DNA of 64,000 nt from Gilliamella apicola. Its GTDB lineage: Bacteria; Pseudomonadota; Gammaproteobacteria; Enterobacterales; Orbaceae. This document shows positions 1 through 9,406 of this stretch, piece by piece. Both the position numbers and the translations under genes were made by a program. The stretch spans positions 3,038,001 to 3,102,000 of the forward strand of contig NZ_CP007445.1 of assembly GCF_000599985.1 (NCBI RefSeq), read 5' to 3'. The notes under the pieces are model-generated. The model made no database searches and had not been told where the DNA came from. It saw only the letters and a list, made by a program, of their open reading frames with translations. How positions within the stretch are numbered: the stretch's first letter is position 1; every line of letters begins with the position of its first letter.

Positions 1-230
1 TCCACTTTTATATCCATAAGTCAACTTGCTTGAGTTTAAATATTTTTAACGGCTAAACATACAAATGAATCACCATCTTTTCAAAGTGTTATTATATAAA
101 TAAAAGTATTAAATCAATTAATGTCTAAAATAATATAATAAGTAAAAAACTCTAATTTTGAAATGATTTAATATTTCTATCCTGCTCTAGCGAGCTAGGA
201 TAAAAATATTAAATTAATTAGATTAGATAG
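1..230. other. intergenic sequence at left edge
   Basis: No gene is visible. The sequence is very AT-rich. A bulged hairpin at about 178-202 (arms TATCCT..CTC and GAGCTAGGATA) lies just downstream of the broken porin on the minus strand and may be its old terminator, but it lacks a good T-run. Confidence 0.4.
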
Positions 231-870
231 TTAGAAGAAATATTTAAATCTTACGCGCGCACCATAACGATTATCAGAGCCACCACCTTGATTCTCATCA
301 CGAGATAAATGTGGCCAGTATGTACCTAGATAGATATTAAAGTTATCCATATCCATTACATTGGGAATTAAATATGATGCATTAACAGTATGAATCTTAT
401 ATTTATATTTACCTAAATCTAAATTATCGGTTAAAGTCGTTGGTTTGTATTGTTTAATATCATTCGCTGCAAAAATATAACCTAAATCAATTCGTTGCCA
501 TACTGCATTAACGCCTGCTGAAAAATCTTTTTCTCGATTAGCATCAAGGTAAGCTGTGCTCACGTTAACCACTAGATTATCTGGTGATTGATTCCAATTG
601 CCCGCGGTATTAAAACTCATTGTTGCTCCATAGCCTCATCTAAACCGATGAGTACGCGACCATTAATGTCCCAACGTTTATCACGATTAGCATTACTATC
701 TGCTGTTGTTTTTAATGAAGTTAAACTATGTTTTTTTACTTACTGCATCGATATTGAACTCGACATCACCATATAATTTCAAATCACCTTGGCTAGTTTG
801 TTACTCAATTTGTGCAAACGCTGCAAAACTGGATAAACAGCATAAAGCGACAAAAAGTTTAGAATATTCC
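231..870 (-). pseudogene. broken outer-membrane porin gene
   Basis: Minus-strand remnant of a carbohydrate-type outer-membrane porin. Reading from 870, the sequence gives a signal peptide (start MEYSKLFVALCC, cleavage region AAFAQ). An in-frame TAA follows at about codon 24, then DLKLYGDVEFN, a frameshift near an A-run, then DKRWDINGRVLIGLDEAM, then another stop. The last 129 codons (231-620) are open and alternate like beta strands. They end in RYGARVRFKYFF, the terminal-Phe signature needed for beta-barrel assembly. The total of about 210 codons is far below the usual 350-450 for such porins, so an internal deletion is likely as well. It lies in the same direction as the mannosidase/PTS operon and probably once supplied sugar entry for it. 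That link is inference. Confidence 0.75.
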
Positions 871-976
871 ATTACTCGATCTCCGATTAAAGTATTATGT
901 AATTACATAAATAAACTACAATTTTTTTAAATTACGATTAAATACAATGTGTTTACATTTAAAAAATAATGTTGAT

Positions 977-1837
977 TTAAAAAAGTAATTTTTTGGCCAG
1001 TAAAAAATTACCAATTGTTGCACTACAATTATTTTCTATAGATGGTGTTTTTATATATTCATCCAAATTTTCAATTGTAATATAATTATTCATAAGCAGT
1101 TTAAAGTGTGCTTTAACTCTACCTAACATATGATCTTGATACATTACACCGCCACCAAGAATAATCATTTTAGGTCGTATTATTAATGTTGCATTGAAAA
1201 TGGCTTGAGCTATATAAAAGGCTTGCACATCCCATACATATGAATCACTCGTTATATTTTCACCCTTAATACCTATTCTAGCTTCAATACTTGGCCCTGA
1301 TGCCAATCCCTCTAAGCAATCATGGTGAAATGGGCAAACTCCATTAAAATCCTGATCTAACAGATGTTTTTTTACCATTTGATGTCCCATTTCTAGGTGC
1401 CCTACGCCACCTATAAATTGGCCATTTTGAATAACACTACCCCCAACTCCCGTCCCTATTGTGTAATAAATCAAATTATCACATGAATTTAAATACATTT
1501 CTCCGTAAGCACTTGAATTAACATCTGTTGTAAAAAATACAGGAATATCTAATTCTTTTTGAATAGGAGAAACTAAATCAACATTAGACCATCCTTGTTT
1601 AGGTGTGTTTAAAATATATCCGTATTTATCACTATTCTTATTATTATCAATAGGACCGAAACTGCCGATTGCAATTGATGAAACTCTATTCACACTGAAA
1701 AAGTGATTAACTTGTTTAATTGTTTGTTCATAGGTTGTGGTTGGGATAACTTCACTCGTAATTATCTCATTTTTCTCATTTCCTACTGCACAGAGGAATT
1801 TCGTTCCACCAGCCTCAATGCTACCAAATAAATTCAT
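977..1837 (-). CDS. ROK-family sugar kinase (fructokinase/mannokinase type)
   Basis: ATP-dependent hexose kinase of the ROK family, 286 residues, cytoplasmic. The N-terminal phosphate-binding motif reads GSIEAGGTKF. A second ATP-site motif, YTIGTGVGGS, follows near residue 130. The zinc-binding stretch is HLEMGH followed by CPFHHDC and LEGLASGPSIEAR, the pattern of the ScrK/GmuE-type fructokinases common in Firmicutes. As last intact gene of the operon behind the mannosidase, it probably phosphorylates the free hexose (mannose or fructose) released by hydrolysis. Substrate is inferred from context. The gap to the mannosidase is about 127 nt, so it may have its own ribosome entry rather than tight coupling. 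Confidence 0.8.
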   Translation of the reverse strand: MNLFGSIEAGGTKFLCAVGNEKNEIITSEVIPTTTYEQTIKQVNHFFSVNRVSSIAIGSFGPIDNNKNSDKYGYILNTPKQGWSNVDLVSPIQKELDIPVFFTTDVNSSAYGEMYLNSCDNLIYYTIGTGVGGSVIQNGQFIGGVGHLEMGHQMVKKHLLDQDFNGVCPFHHDCLEGLASGPSIEARIGIKGENITSDSYVWDVQAFYIAQAIFNATLIIRPKMIILGGGVMYQDHMLGRVKAHFKLLMNNYITIENLDEYIKTPSIENNCSATIGNFLLAKKLLF

Positions 1838-1964
1838 TTTTAAACCTCTTCAAAATAAATTCAATATCATAAATAAACTTATTATGATTTATATTATTTT
1901 AGATAATATATCTATAAATAATTTAGCCAACATCATCCATATTGGCTAAATTTTATTCGCTTTA

Positions 1965-4658
1965 TTAATGAGTTAATTCATTTTCAAATTCGATATAAAT
2001 CGTAACAAACTTAGCGTGCTCAATACCTTTAATATCAATACTATTATTAAATATATCTATATTATCTAAGCAATGTTCTTGAAGATTAACTTTTTCAGCT
2101 AGTTTAATTTTATGCTTAAACTTAATTGTTGAATGACTAATCTGTTTATATTTACCATTATAAAATCTTAAGATATAACCCGGTCTCTCTTCAGCTTTCT
2201 TTATAACACTTAAAATTAAATCTCCGCTAGTTTCCATCATACTAAAAGTGACAGGAAGTGTTTTATCTACATCTGATAATGTAAATATTAATCTTGAGTT
2301 TAGAAAATCTGCTATTTGGTAAACTTGAACTGGTGATAATATTTGTTTTGCTAACTCAGCAACATTTGAAGAGTTAAATGATTCAGAATAATAAAAAACC
2401 GAAAACGAATATGTCATATATTTATGACACTGGGCATCAGGAGTTTTAATAGTTGTTTCACCAGAAGCTCGTCCTGGTCTGTACATTAAATTCTCTTTTC
2501 CCATAAAACCATATGTTCTAAATATAGTTAATCGTATAATACTGTAATCATCACCAATGATTTCATATTCTCGAACCCCTTTGGGTACGACTGCAACACC
2601 TTTATTTTCATCAGATAAAGTTACAAAAGTTTGGCAAGTTTCGATTGCTATAGGTTGCTCACTCCAAGAGTTTTTATTTTGCTCCCATAAGCTCATTTCT
2701 TTTTCAAATAGAACCGGTCTTTTTATTACGCCAAATTGATGATCTGCCGTTGAAAATTTAGATGCAATACTTGTATCAAAAGATACACATACTCGATGGC
2801 TATCAACTAATGTATTATCTACTTGTAATGAAAAATCAATTACAGGAGAATCTTTTTTAATGGTTAAATTTAATGTGATTGGTAATAAAGTTGTACATTT
2901 TCTTTGTGATCTTTCTTGTAGATTTTTAGGTACTAACATTTCAAAATCTATACAAACCATACTAACGATATCCGATTCTTTTATCGTTATCGTAGGTGAA
3001 AAATCTGTAGAATAAACAACTAAATCGTTAACCGGAGGTGAATAATTAAAAGAATCCCCATCATCACCATTATCTTCTATAATAGCTTGATTTTTATAGG
3101 TTACATTTGATTTTTTATCTAAAATGTCTAAAGAACCATTCTTATTAACAGTAATTGTATAATAAGTATTTTCAATTACATTAGTAGATTTTTGTTTGAT
3201 TTTTTTATGTGTACTGCCATTCAAATCTAGCGTTAGTTGGTTATAACCTAAGCTAGGTAGATTAAATGATTCTAACGCAATTTTTGCTTTATATACTTTC
3301 TTTGGAATATATATTTTTTTACTTGGGTTAAGAATATTTCCTTGATTAAGAACATATTGTGTCTGATCTACTAATTCTAAAATTGTATAGGGAATCTCCA
3401 TACCTTGCTGATCTAATATTCTAAAATCTTCTTGTGGTAAATAAACATCTGCTTCAATAATTCCACTTCTAGATTTATTAAAAGTATTAAATACAGTTAG
3501 AGTAATATCTTTACCAGAAAAATTATCAATTCTCATCGATATATTTCTCATTGTAAGCTCTATCAAGTTCTCCGAAATATCCCTAATTTGTTTGTAGCGC
3601 ATATAGATATCTTCATTAGCAGAATCAGATACACACGAACCTATCGAATCATGCGCAGCATTTTCAAACATCAATTTCCATATTTCACGAACTGTTTCTA
3701 CTGGATATTCGAAACCTAATGACATAGAAATACTTAAAATAGGTTCCATTATATTAACAAGATAGTTTTGAGTTTGTGTATTTAACTGTTTTAAATCTGA
3801 TCTTGAAGAAAAAATAGTTTTATGAATTCTCATTAATTTTCCATTAATTAACTCACCACTAATTTCTTCTAAGTCCGGGTTTTCATTTTTTATAGCATTT
3901 ATATAGTTTTCTATAGTAGATATTTCTAATTCAAACTCATCTTTATATAATTCATTCATTCTAGCTATTAATTCTAATAGATTTTCTCTTGGTGGAGCTT
4001 GATCAAATCCATTAGGGAAAAAAACATGATTAGTTGAACTTCTTGCCCATGTTTTTCTAAAAGGATCTTGTTTCAAATAAGTTGCTAGTTCTTGCGAATC
4101 CTCAGGAATAGCTCCGCCAATGTAATAACCACTAGGAATTTGGAATACATTTACAATTGAACCATCTTCTCCTTTCCATCTATATTCTGTTTTTTTGACT
4201 TCATCATCACTAACTCCGCGCCAAAACATTGTATCTTTAATGCCGAATTCTAAGTAAATTTGAGGCATGCTTGATGATTGACCAAATGAATCTGGAACAT
4301 AACCAACTGGCATATATCCACCAAATTCACTACAAATTCTTATACCATATTGCATATTTCTGATAATACTTTCACCAGATATCACTAACTGATCTGTTTG
4401 AGTATACCAAGGACCTATAATTAACTTACCTTTTTTTACTAGTGATTCTATTCTATGTTTATCTTGCGGTCTCCATTTGAGATAATCATCTAAAAGAGAT
4501 GCTTGACCATCTAATAAAAATGAATCATATCCATTTTCATCTTCTAATAATTCAATGACTCTTTTAAAATCATGCATCAAATATACTTTAGAGCGACTAG
4601 TTGTGAAATACCACTCTCTATCCCAATGAGTATGCGGAACTACATGTACTTTTTTCAT
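1965..4658 (-). CDS. mngB: GH38 alpha-mannosidase, mannosylglycerate-hydrolase-like
   Basis: Cytoplasmic glycoside hydrolase family 38 enzyme of 897 residues, close to E. coli MngB (about 880). The N-terminus carries the zinc motif HTHWDREWYFTT (His9/His11/Asp13). The nucleophile region is GYVPDSFGQS (Asp123). Nearby IIGPWYTQTD and TMFWRGVSDD match MngB as recalled. A later zinc-ligand His lies in AAHDSIGSC. There is no signal peptide, which fits a phospho-sugar substrate delivered by the PTS encoded upstream. In E. coli, MngB splits 2-O-(6-phospho-mannosyl)-glycerate into mannose-6-P and glycerate. Here another mannoside, for example an N-glycan fragment, is possible. The gene lies 24 nt after the EIIC gene in the same operon. 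Confidence 0.8.
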   Translation of the reverse strand: MKKVHVVPHTHWDREWYFTTSRSKVYLMHDFKRVIELLEDENGYDSFLLDGQASLLDDYLKWRPQDKHRIESLVKKGKLIIGPWYTQTDQLVISGESIIRNMQYGIRICSEFGGYMPVGYVPDSFGQSSSMPQIYLEFGIKDTMFWRGVSDDEVKKTEYRWKGEDGSIVNVFQIPSGYYIGGAIPEDSQELATYLKQDPFRKTWARSSTNHVFFPNGFDQAPPRENLLELIARMNELYKDEFELEISTIENYINAIKNENPDLEEISGELINGKLMRIHKTIFSSRSDLKQLNTQTQNYLVNIMEPILSISMSLGFEYPVETVREIWKLMFENAAHDSIGSCVSDSANEDIYMRYKQIRDISENLIELTMRNISMRIDNFSGKDITLTVFNTFNKSRSGIIEADVYLPQEDFRILDQQGMEIPYTILELVDQTQYVLNQGNILNPSKKIYIPKKVYKAKIALESFNLPSLGYNQLTLDLNGSTHKKIKQKSTNVIENTYYTITVNKNGSLDILDKKSNVTYKNQAIIEDNGDDGDSFNYSPPVNDLVVYSTDFSPTITIKESDIVSMVCIDFEMLVPKNLQERSQRKCTTLLPITLNLTIKKDSPVIDFSLQVDNTLVDSHRVCVSFDTSIASKFSTADHQFGVIKRPVLFEKEMSLWEQNKNSWSEQPIAIETCQTFVTLSDENKGVAVVPKGVREYEIIGDDYSIIRLTIFRTYGFMGKENLMYRPGRASGETTIKTPDAQCHKYMTYSFSVFYYSESFNSSNVAELAKQILSPVQVYQIADFLNSRLIFTLSDVDKTLPVTFSMMETSGDLILSVIKKAEERPGYILRFYNGKYKQISHSTIKFKHKIKLAEKVNLQEHCLDNIDIFNNSIDIKGIEHAKFVTIYIEFENELTH

Positions 4659-4682
4659 TATCTTGGCCTATTTAAATTAAAT

Positions 4683-5780
4683 TTAATTTTCAATGCTGAT
4701 CTCAATATCATCAATATCTATTAATTCTTGCTCATCATCTCTTTTAAAGTTAACAAACAATGGCGCAAAAAAACCGATGAAAGCAGCACCAACAAATAGA
4801 CCGACTAAATATGCCCAGCCATTTCCGACAGTAAAGAAACCATAAACACCACCAACAGGTGGCATCTTGTCAAACATCCCTAATAAAACACCTAAACCTG
4901 ATGCTATAGCTCCACCAATAATATTAATTGGTACTAACTTTAATGGGTTTACTAAAGTAAATGGTATTGCACCTTCGGTAATACCAATAAATCCCATCAC
5001 AAAATTATTCCGGCCTGCATCTAATAATTCAGCATTAAATTTTTTCTTATGGAATAACGTTGCAAAAGCATATCCCATAGGAACAGCACAAATAGCAATA
5101 TTAACCATGATTGCTGGCATATAAATCTGTTCAATTAATAACACATTTCCTGCCATCCATGCAGCTTTATTAATTGGGCCACCTAAATCAGAAGCGATCA
5201 TTCCCCCAAGAATAATAGCTAATAATAATTGGCTGACATCATTCGCTATCATACTTCTGATCCAATTAACTAATCCTGTGTTAATCAAAGCTAGTGGTTC
5301 AGATAAAACAGCTCCCATAATGATAGCTACAGATAAAGTAGCAATTAAAGGTAGAATAACCAGTGGCATTACGCCTGAAAATGATGCTGGTAGATGAATT
5401 TTATTTTTTGCCCATTTAACTAAATAGCCAGCTAAAAATCCAGCAATCACCGCACCTAAAAATCCAGCATTAGTTGAACTAGCAACAGCTCCACCAATAA
5501 ATCCAGCACCAATTGCAGCCTTATCACCAATAGAATATGCAATAAAACCAGCTAATACTGTATTTATTAATGCTATACCTACCCAACCCACTTGTTCTAT
5601 CAAATAAAGAGAGTGCTCAAAACCAGAACTATCTTTAAAAATATCTAGACTAGTAATACCCATAGATAATGCTATCATTTTGGGAATAGCAATTACTAAA
5701 GAAGCTCCGATAATTAATGGTAGAACAAAACTAATGCCACTCATCAAATGCCCTTTCAACTCAAACATTATTTTTTTCAT
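4683..5780 (-). CDS. PTS fructose-family EIIC permease
   Basis: Membrane-embedded transport subunit (365 residues, about nine or ten hydrophobic segments) of a fructose/mannosylglycerate-type phosphotransferase system. The conserved substrate-site loop GITEGAIPF is present near residue 267. The start FELKGHLMSGISFVLPLIIG is typical of the C domain of FruA/MngA. In E. coli MngA, A, B and C domains are one polypeptide; here they are three separate genes in the order A-B-C-hydrolase, 19 nt apart at the B/C junction. The split arrangement is common in Firmicutes. Substrate is inferred from the adjacent alpha-mannosidase. Confidence 0.85.
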   Translation of the reverse strand: MKKIMFELKGHLMSGISFVLPLIIGASLVIAIPKMIALSMGITSLDIFKDSSGFEHSLYLIEQVGWVGIALINTVLAGFIAYSIGDKAAIGAGFIGGAVASSTNAGFLGAVIAGFLAGYLVKWAKNKIHLPASFSGVMPLVILPLIATLSVAIIMGAVLSEPLALINTGLVNWIRSMIANDVSQLLLAIILGGMIASDLGGPINKAAWMAGNVLLIEQIYMPAIMVNIAICAVPMGYAFATLFHKKKFNAELLDAGRNNFVMGFIGITEGAIPFTLVNPLKLVPINIIGGAIASGLGVLLGMFDKMPPVGGVYGFFTVGNGWAYLVGLFVGAAFIGFFAPLFVNFKRDDEQELIDIDDIEISIEN

Positions 5781-5799
5781 ATTAATTTCTCTTATTTAG

Positions 5800-6117
5800 T
5801 TATTTTCTACTTTCTATGATATTCACACATTTTTTTAAAACTGCTTCAGGAGCCTTAATACAAGTGGCAATACTAACTTTTAATTGAGGCTTATCTTTAA
5901 ATCTATCCATATCTATTACTTTTTGATCTGTTGCTAATAAAACAAAATCAGCTTCATCAACTTCAGCTTGTGAAATTTTATTAACTTGCCCTAAAGATCC
6001 TTGTTGCTCAATTTTTACATCATAACCTAATTTTTTACCTGCATTCTCTAATGCTTTAGCAGCCATAGGTGTGTGCGCTAGTCCTGCTGGGCAGGCTGAA
6101 ATACCAACAATTTTCAT
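5800..6117 (-). CDS. PTS fructose-family EIIB
   Basis: Cytoplasmic phosphocarrier of 105 residues. The phosphorylated cysteine sits in the P-loop VGISACPAGLAHTPMAA (Cys9), typical of fructose-family EIIB. It accepts phosphate from the EIIA encoded just upstream and passes it to the sugar bound by EIIC. Its start codon overlaps the stop codon of the EIIA gene (ATGA), so the two are probably translationally coupled. Confidence 0.88.
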   Translation of the reverse strand: MKIVGISACPAGLAHTPMAAKALENAGKKLGYDVKIEQQGSLGQVNKISQAEVDEADFVLLATDQKVIDMDRFKDKPQLKVSIATCIKAPEAVLKKCVNIIESRK

Positions 6118-6575
6118 ACTAATACCTCTCTTGTCATTTCCTTACTGATTAGTGATATAATTTTATTTATATCTGTTGAAGCTTTTATTTCATTTTTAAA
6201 ATCATCTTCCATTAAAGCAGTAGCTAGTTTACTTATCATCATAATATGGGTAGTGCCAGCCTCATTTTTAGGCACGAATAAAGCAAAAACATATTGAACA
6301 TTACTCTCATCAAATGTTTCCCATTCTATCGGTTTAGCTAATTTTGCAAAAAAAACAGTTGGAGTAATAACAGCGTCATCTTTTGCATGAGGAATTGCAA
6401 ACCCATCAATCAATCCTGTCGATGATTCTTTTTCTCTATCGATAAATGCTTCCATAGTTTTTTTAATATCATTGACGTAATTATGCTTAAAAGCATTACT
6501 TGATAAAAAATCAAATAACTCATCTCTACTTTCTACGTTTAAATTCAAAAAAATATTATTTTCTGAAAGATTCAT
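6114..6575 (-). CDS. PTS fructose-family EIIA
   Basis: First gene of the mannosidase/PTS operon, 153 residues. The fructose/mannitol EIIA domain is recognised by DGFAIPHAKDDAV, with His63 as the residue phosphorylated by HPr. A purine-rich AAAGG lies upstream of the start. The 152-nt gap to the divergent regulator gene (6576-6727) must hold the promoters of both units. It is too AT-rich to pick a single -10/-35 pair by eye. Confidence 0.88.
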   Translation of the reverse strand: MNLSENNIFLNLNVESRDELFDFLSSNAFKHNYVNDIKKTMEAFIDREKESSTGLIDGFAIPHAKDDAVITPTVFFAKLAKPIEWETFDESNVQYVFALFVPKNEAGTTHIMMISKLATALMEDDFKNEIKASTDINKIISLISKEMTREVLV

Positions 6576-6727
6576 TACTTTAATACCTTTAATTAAATAA
6601 AATGGATTAATTAATATAATAAGAGATGTTATAAAAAAGCATATCCATACATTTTCATTTTATTTTGGAAAATTAATGTACTATCTTTTTTTCTAGAAGT
6701 AATATCATATTCATAGTAATTTTTTAA

Positions 6728-8674
6728 ATGAGGCCTTTTATTACTATGAGTAAATTTTCGTACCAACGGTTAGATGATTTATTTGATTTTTTTTTACTTA
6801 AAAAAGAGCCCATATTAATTAAAGATATTGCGTCGACAATTAATGTGTCTGAACGAACTATTCGCACGGACATTTCTAACCTAAATGATTATTTAATTGA
6901 TAAAAATGCCAAAATAAAATTAATAAGACAAAAAGGTTATATCTTAGATTGTGAAGATGAAAAAAAAATCATCGACTGGTGGGGTAATTTTAATAAAACT
7001 GAAGGCTATAGTTTATTAGGCTCTTTAGAAGAACGTCAGAATTATTTATTCGCTTTATTATTGAATGAGCTAAAATATTATTCCGTTTATGAATTAATGG
7101 AACATTTATGTATAAGCAAAAATACACTATATATGTACTTGAAAAATATACGTAAAACATTATCAAACTATAATTTAAAACTAATTAATAATACAAATAC
7201 TGGATTTAAAGTTATTGGCACAGAATACGATAAACGAAAAGCTATATTAGATTTATTTTTGATTAACGATTTACAATCTTATTTGGTTGGATTCACGGAT
7301 TTAGAAAAGTTATTTTTGACAAATATTGATTTAGATTTATTAAATACATTAGAATCAAAACATTTATATTCTCTACAATTATTGGACTCTGATTTTTATC
7401 ATAAAAATATAATATCGACTATTGCACTGGCGATAGCTAGAGTAAAAGAAGGATTAACAATTAATGAAATATCCATTGAAGTTCCAAAGTTAATGGATCA
7501 TGCATTAGATGCAATATATTTATTTCTTAAGGAAATAGAAAACTCATTCTCAATCACATTACCCATTAATGAAATCAACTATTTTATTCTAACTTTATCC
7601 ATTAATGTACCTAGATTAATCAAAAACCCTAAAAATCACCCATCTGAATCGTCGATCATCGTTGATGAATTATTAACATCAATATATGAGACATCTAATC
7701 TTAATTGGACTAAAGATGAGATCTTATTTGAAGATTTAGTTAACCATATTGAGAATTTTATTAAAATTAGTTCAATAGATAAAGAAAGAAAAAATCCAAT
7801 ACTCAGTACAATAATAAATTCTTTCCCATTTGCCTACAGTTTAAGTTTAACCCATCTAGGCGTAATTGGTAAAAAATACAATATCTTTTTTTCTGAAGAT
7901 GAAGTCGGATATATAGCACTACACATAGCTGGCGCTATTGAAAGACATAAAGCAAAAACTCCACAGCTTAATGTGATTATCGTCTGTGGTGGTGGCTTTG
8001 CTATGAGTAAAATTATAGAATCAAAAATAAATAAAAAATTCCCAAATAAATTTAATATAAAAAAAACATACTCCTATGCTGAATTTCAATTATCAAAGAT
8101 AAGTGACATAGATCTAACAATTACCACACTTCCATTTACTCAAGAAAATACTCCCACTGCTTACATTGATATGTCAAATATAGATAAAGCAATTGATGAT
8201 TTAAAATATTATCTAACCGATGATCAAATTAATAATAATGTTATGCAACTTTTTAATCCTGAAAATTTTTATTACTTTGACACTGATAAATTATCTAAAA
8301 AAGACTTATTAGTAAAAATGGCAGTTGATCTAGAAAAACAAAATATTGTCTCAGAGGATTTTGTGTCTAGTGTGCTAGAAAGAGAGAGCTTACAGACAAC
8401 ATTGATTAATGATGTCATTGCTATACCTCATTCTATGACAATGAGTGCAAACAGATCAAGAGTATCAGTTGCTATATTTCCGAATGGGATACAATGGGAG
8501 AAAGATAAAAAATGTAATTTTATATTTTTACTTGCATTATCGAAAACTGATAATGAAATTACAGATAATTTATATGATCTAATATTAAATTTAATTGATG
8601 ATAAAGCCATAACAAAACAATTATTAAAAGCTAATACATTCTATGAATTTAAAAATTTACTAAGTATTTTATAG
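6728..8674 (+). CDS. PRD-domain transcriptional activator with EIIB/EIIA modules
   Basis: PTS-controlled regulator of the MtlR/LicR/ManR type, 648 residues. Domains in order: HTH_11 winged helix (about 15-60, IASTINVSERTIRTDIS), a second Mga-like HTH (about 95-145), two PTS regulation domains (about 190-290 and 310-405), an EIIB-like domain with Cys420 in VIIVCGGGFAMS, and a C-terminal EIIA-like domain with His568 in AIPHSMT. Such proteins sense flux through phosphorylation by HPr and their cognate EIIB. Divergent placement makes it the likely regulator of the adjacent operon. Start is uncertain: ATG at 6728 has no clear ribosome site, while ATG at 6746 has GAGG about 12 nt upstream. This regulator class is mainly known from Firmicutes, which hints at transfer. 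Confidence 0.85.
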   Translation: MRPFITMSKFSYQRLDDLFDFFLLKKEPILIKDIASTINVSERTIRTDISNLNDYLIDKNAKIKLIRQKGYILDCEDEKKIIDWWGNFNKTEGYSLLGSLEERQNYLFALLLNELKYYSVYELMEHLCISKNTLYMYLKNIRKTLSNYNLKLINNTNTGFKVIGTEYDKRKAILDLFLINDLQSYLVGFTDLEKLFLTNIDLDLLNTLESKHLYSLQLLDSDFYHKNIISTIALAIARVKEGLTINEISIEVPKLMDHALDAIYLFLKEIENSFSITLPINEINYFILTLSINVPRLIKNPKNHPSESSIIVDELLTSIYETSNLNWTKDEILFEDLVNHIENFIKISSIDKERKNPILSTIINSFPFAYSLSLTHLGVIGKKYNIFFSEDEVGYIALHIAGAIERHKAKTPQLNVIIVCGGGFAMSKIIESKINKKFPNKFNIKKTYSYAEFQLSKISDIDLTITTLPFTQENTPTAYIDMSNIDKAIDDLKYYLTDDQINNNVMQLFNPENFYYFDTDKLSKKDLLVKMAVDLEKQNIVSEDFVSSVLERESLQTTLINDVIAIPHSMTMSANRSRVSVAIFPNGIQWEKDKKCNFIFLLALSKTDNEITDNLYDLILNLIDDKAITKQLLKANTFYEFKNLLSIL

Positions 8675-8679
8675 GTTAA

Positions 8680-8913
8680 TTATAATTCATTGTAAATGGA
8701 ATTTATTGTAACCATCAACATTTTATTACGATGGGTAAACACGTTGGACTAGATGAAAATCTGACCAAAGGAATGTTTATTGAGTTTAAATCGCTCATGC
8801 CTAGTGTTATTTCACAGATCAAATCTCAATTACCAAACCATCACCCTTTACATATCAGTGATGCAATTTCTAATGGCCTTGCAAAACAAGCTGAAAAGAT
8901 CCCTGATTTTTAA
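8680..8913 (+). pseudogene. HipA-type toxin kinase, C-terminal remnant
   Basis: The open frame from about 8680 to 8913 reads like the extreme C-terminus of HipA-family serine/threonine kinases: HFITMGKHVGLDEN, then LMPSVISQIKSQLP and DAISNGLAKQAEKIPDF, which recalls the LP..FP..I..I..G....A..LP ending. The catalytic part and any hipB partner are absent from the window. It sits between the sugar cassette and tRNA-Phe, a usual place for mobile debris. An unrelated small protein starting at ATG 8731 cannot be excluded. Confidence 0.5.
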
Positions 8914-9135
8914 AAGAAGTTTTCTATATTAAGAGATACTTTATTTTATCTATTCCCGTATACGGTATAGATAATAAACTTTAACCTATTGTTATAAAAT
9001 AATTTATCATGAATCAATAAGATACTTGTATCTGGGTTTGTATCCGATTTTGCACTTGATATAGAGTAATCTCAGCTGACATCGGTTAACAAAGGAAATT
9101 CCTTGAAAGATAGTTTCGAAAAAGCTTTAGACATT

Positions 9136-9167
9136 AAAAAACCAGCTTTAAGCTGGTGTCTTTTTTT
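9136..9167 (-). terminator. terminator after tRNA-Phe, bidirectional shape
   Basis: Hairpin ACCAGC/GCTGGT at 9141-9157 with loop TTTAA. An A-run lies on the left (T-run for minus-strand transcription) and a T-run at 9161-9167 on the right. It ends the tRNA-Phe transcript. Confidence 0.8.
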
Positions 9168-9172
9168 GGAAT

Positions 9173-9248
9173 TGGTGCCCGGACGCGGAATCGAACCACG
9201 GACACGGGGATTTTCAATCCCCTGCTCTACCGACTGAGCTATCCGGGC
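9173..9248 (-). tRNA. tRNA-Phe (GAA)
   Basis: A 76-nt cloverleaf on the minus strand with encoded CCA. Acceptor GCCCGGA pairs with TCCGGGC, the anticodon loop is TTGAAAA (GAA), and the T-loop is GGTTCGATTCC. The sequence is nearly identical to E. coli tRNA-Phe as recalled. Its 3' end faces the accessory sugar region, the normal orientation for islands integrated at a tRNA end. Confidence 0.97.
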
Positions 9249-9406
9249 AACAATGGATGTGTATTAAACACGATTCGCGATCATCCGTCAATCCCTCTTG
9301 TAAGAAATTTTTAAAAATATGTACTGATTGGTTGAAATTTAACTAATTATCACTATATTAATAATTTAGTTAGGATAATATCACTCTATATTTAGAGGAA
9401 TTTTAT

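Noticed and set aside
706..930. Plus-strand frame over the porin remnant
   Set aside because: It is the reverse complement of the porin's signal peptide region, whose minus-strand reading is clearly the meaningful one.
9173..9248. attB/attL duplication of the tRNA-Phe 3' end within the window
   Set aside because: No second copy of the tRNA 3' segment was found in positions 1-9172 by eye.
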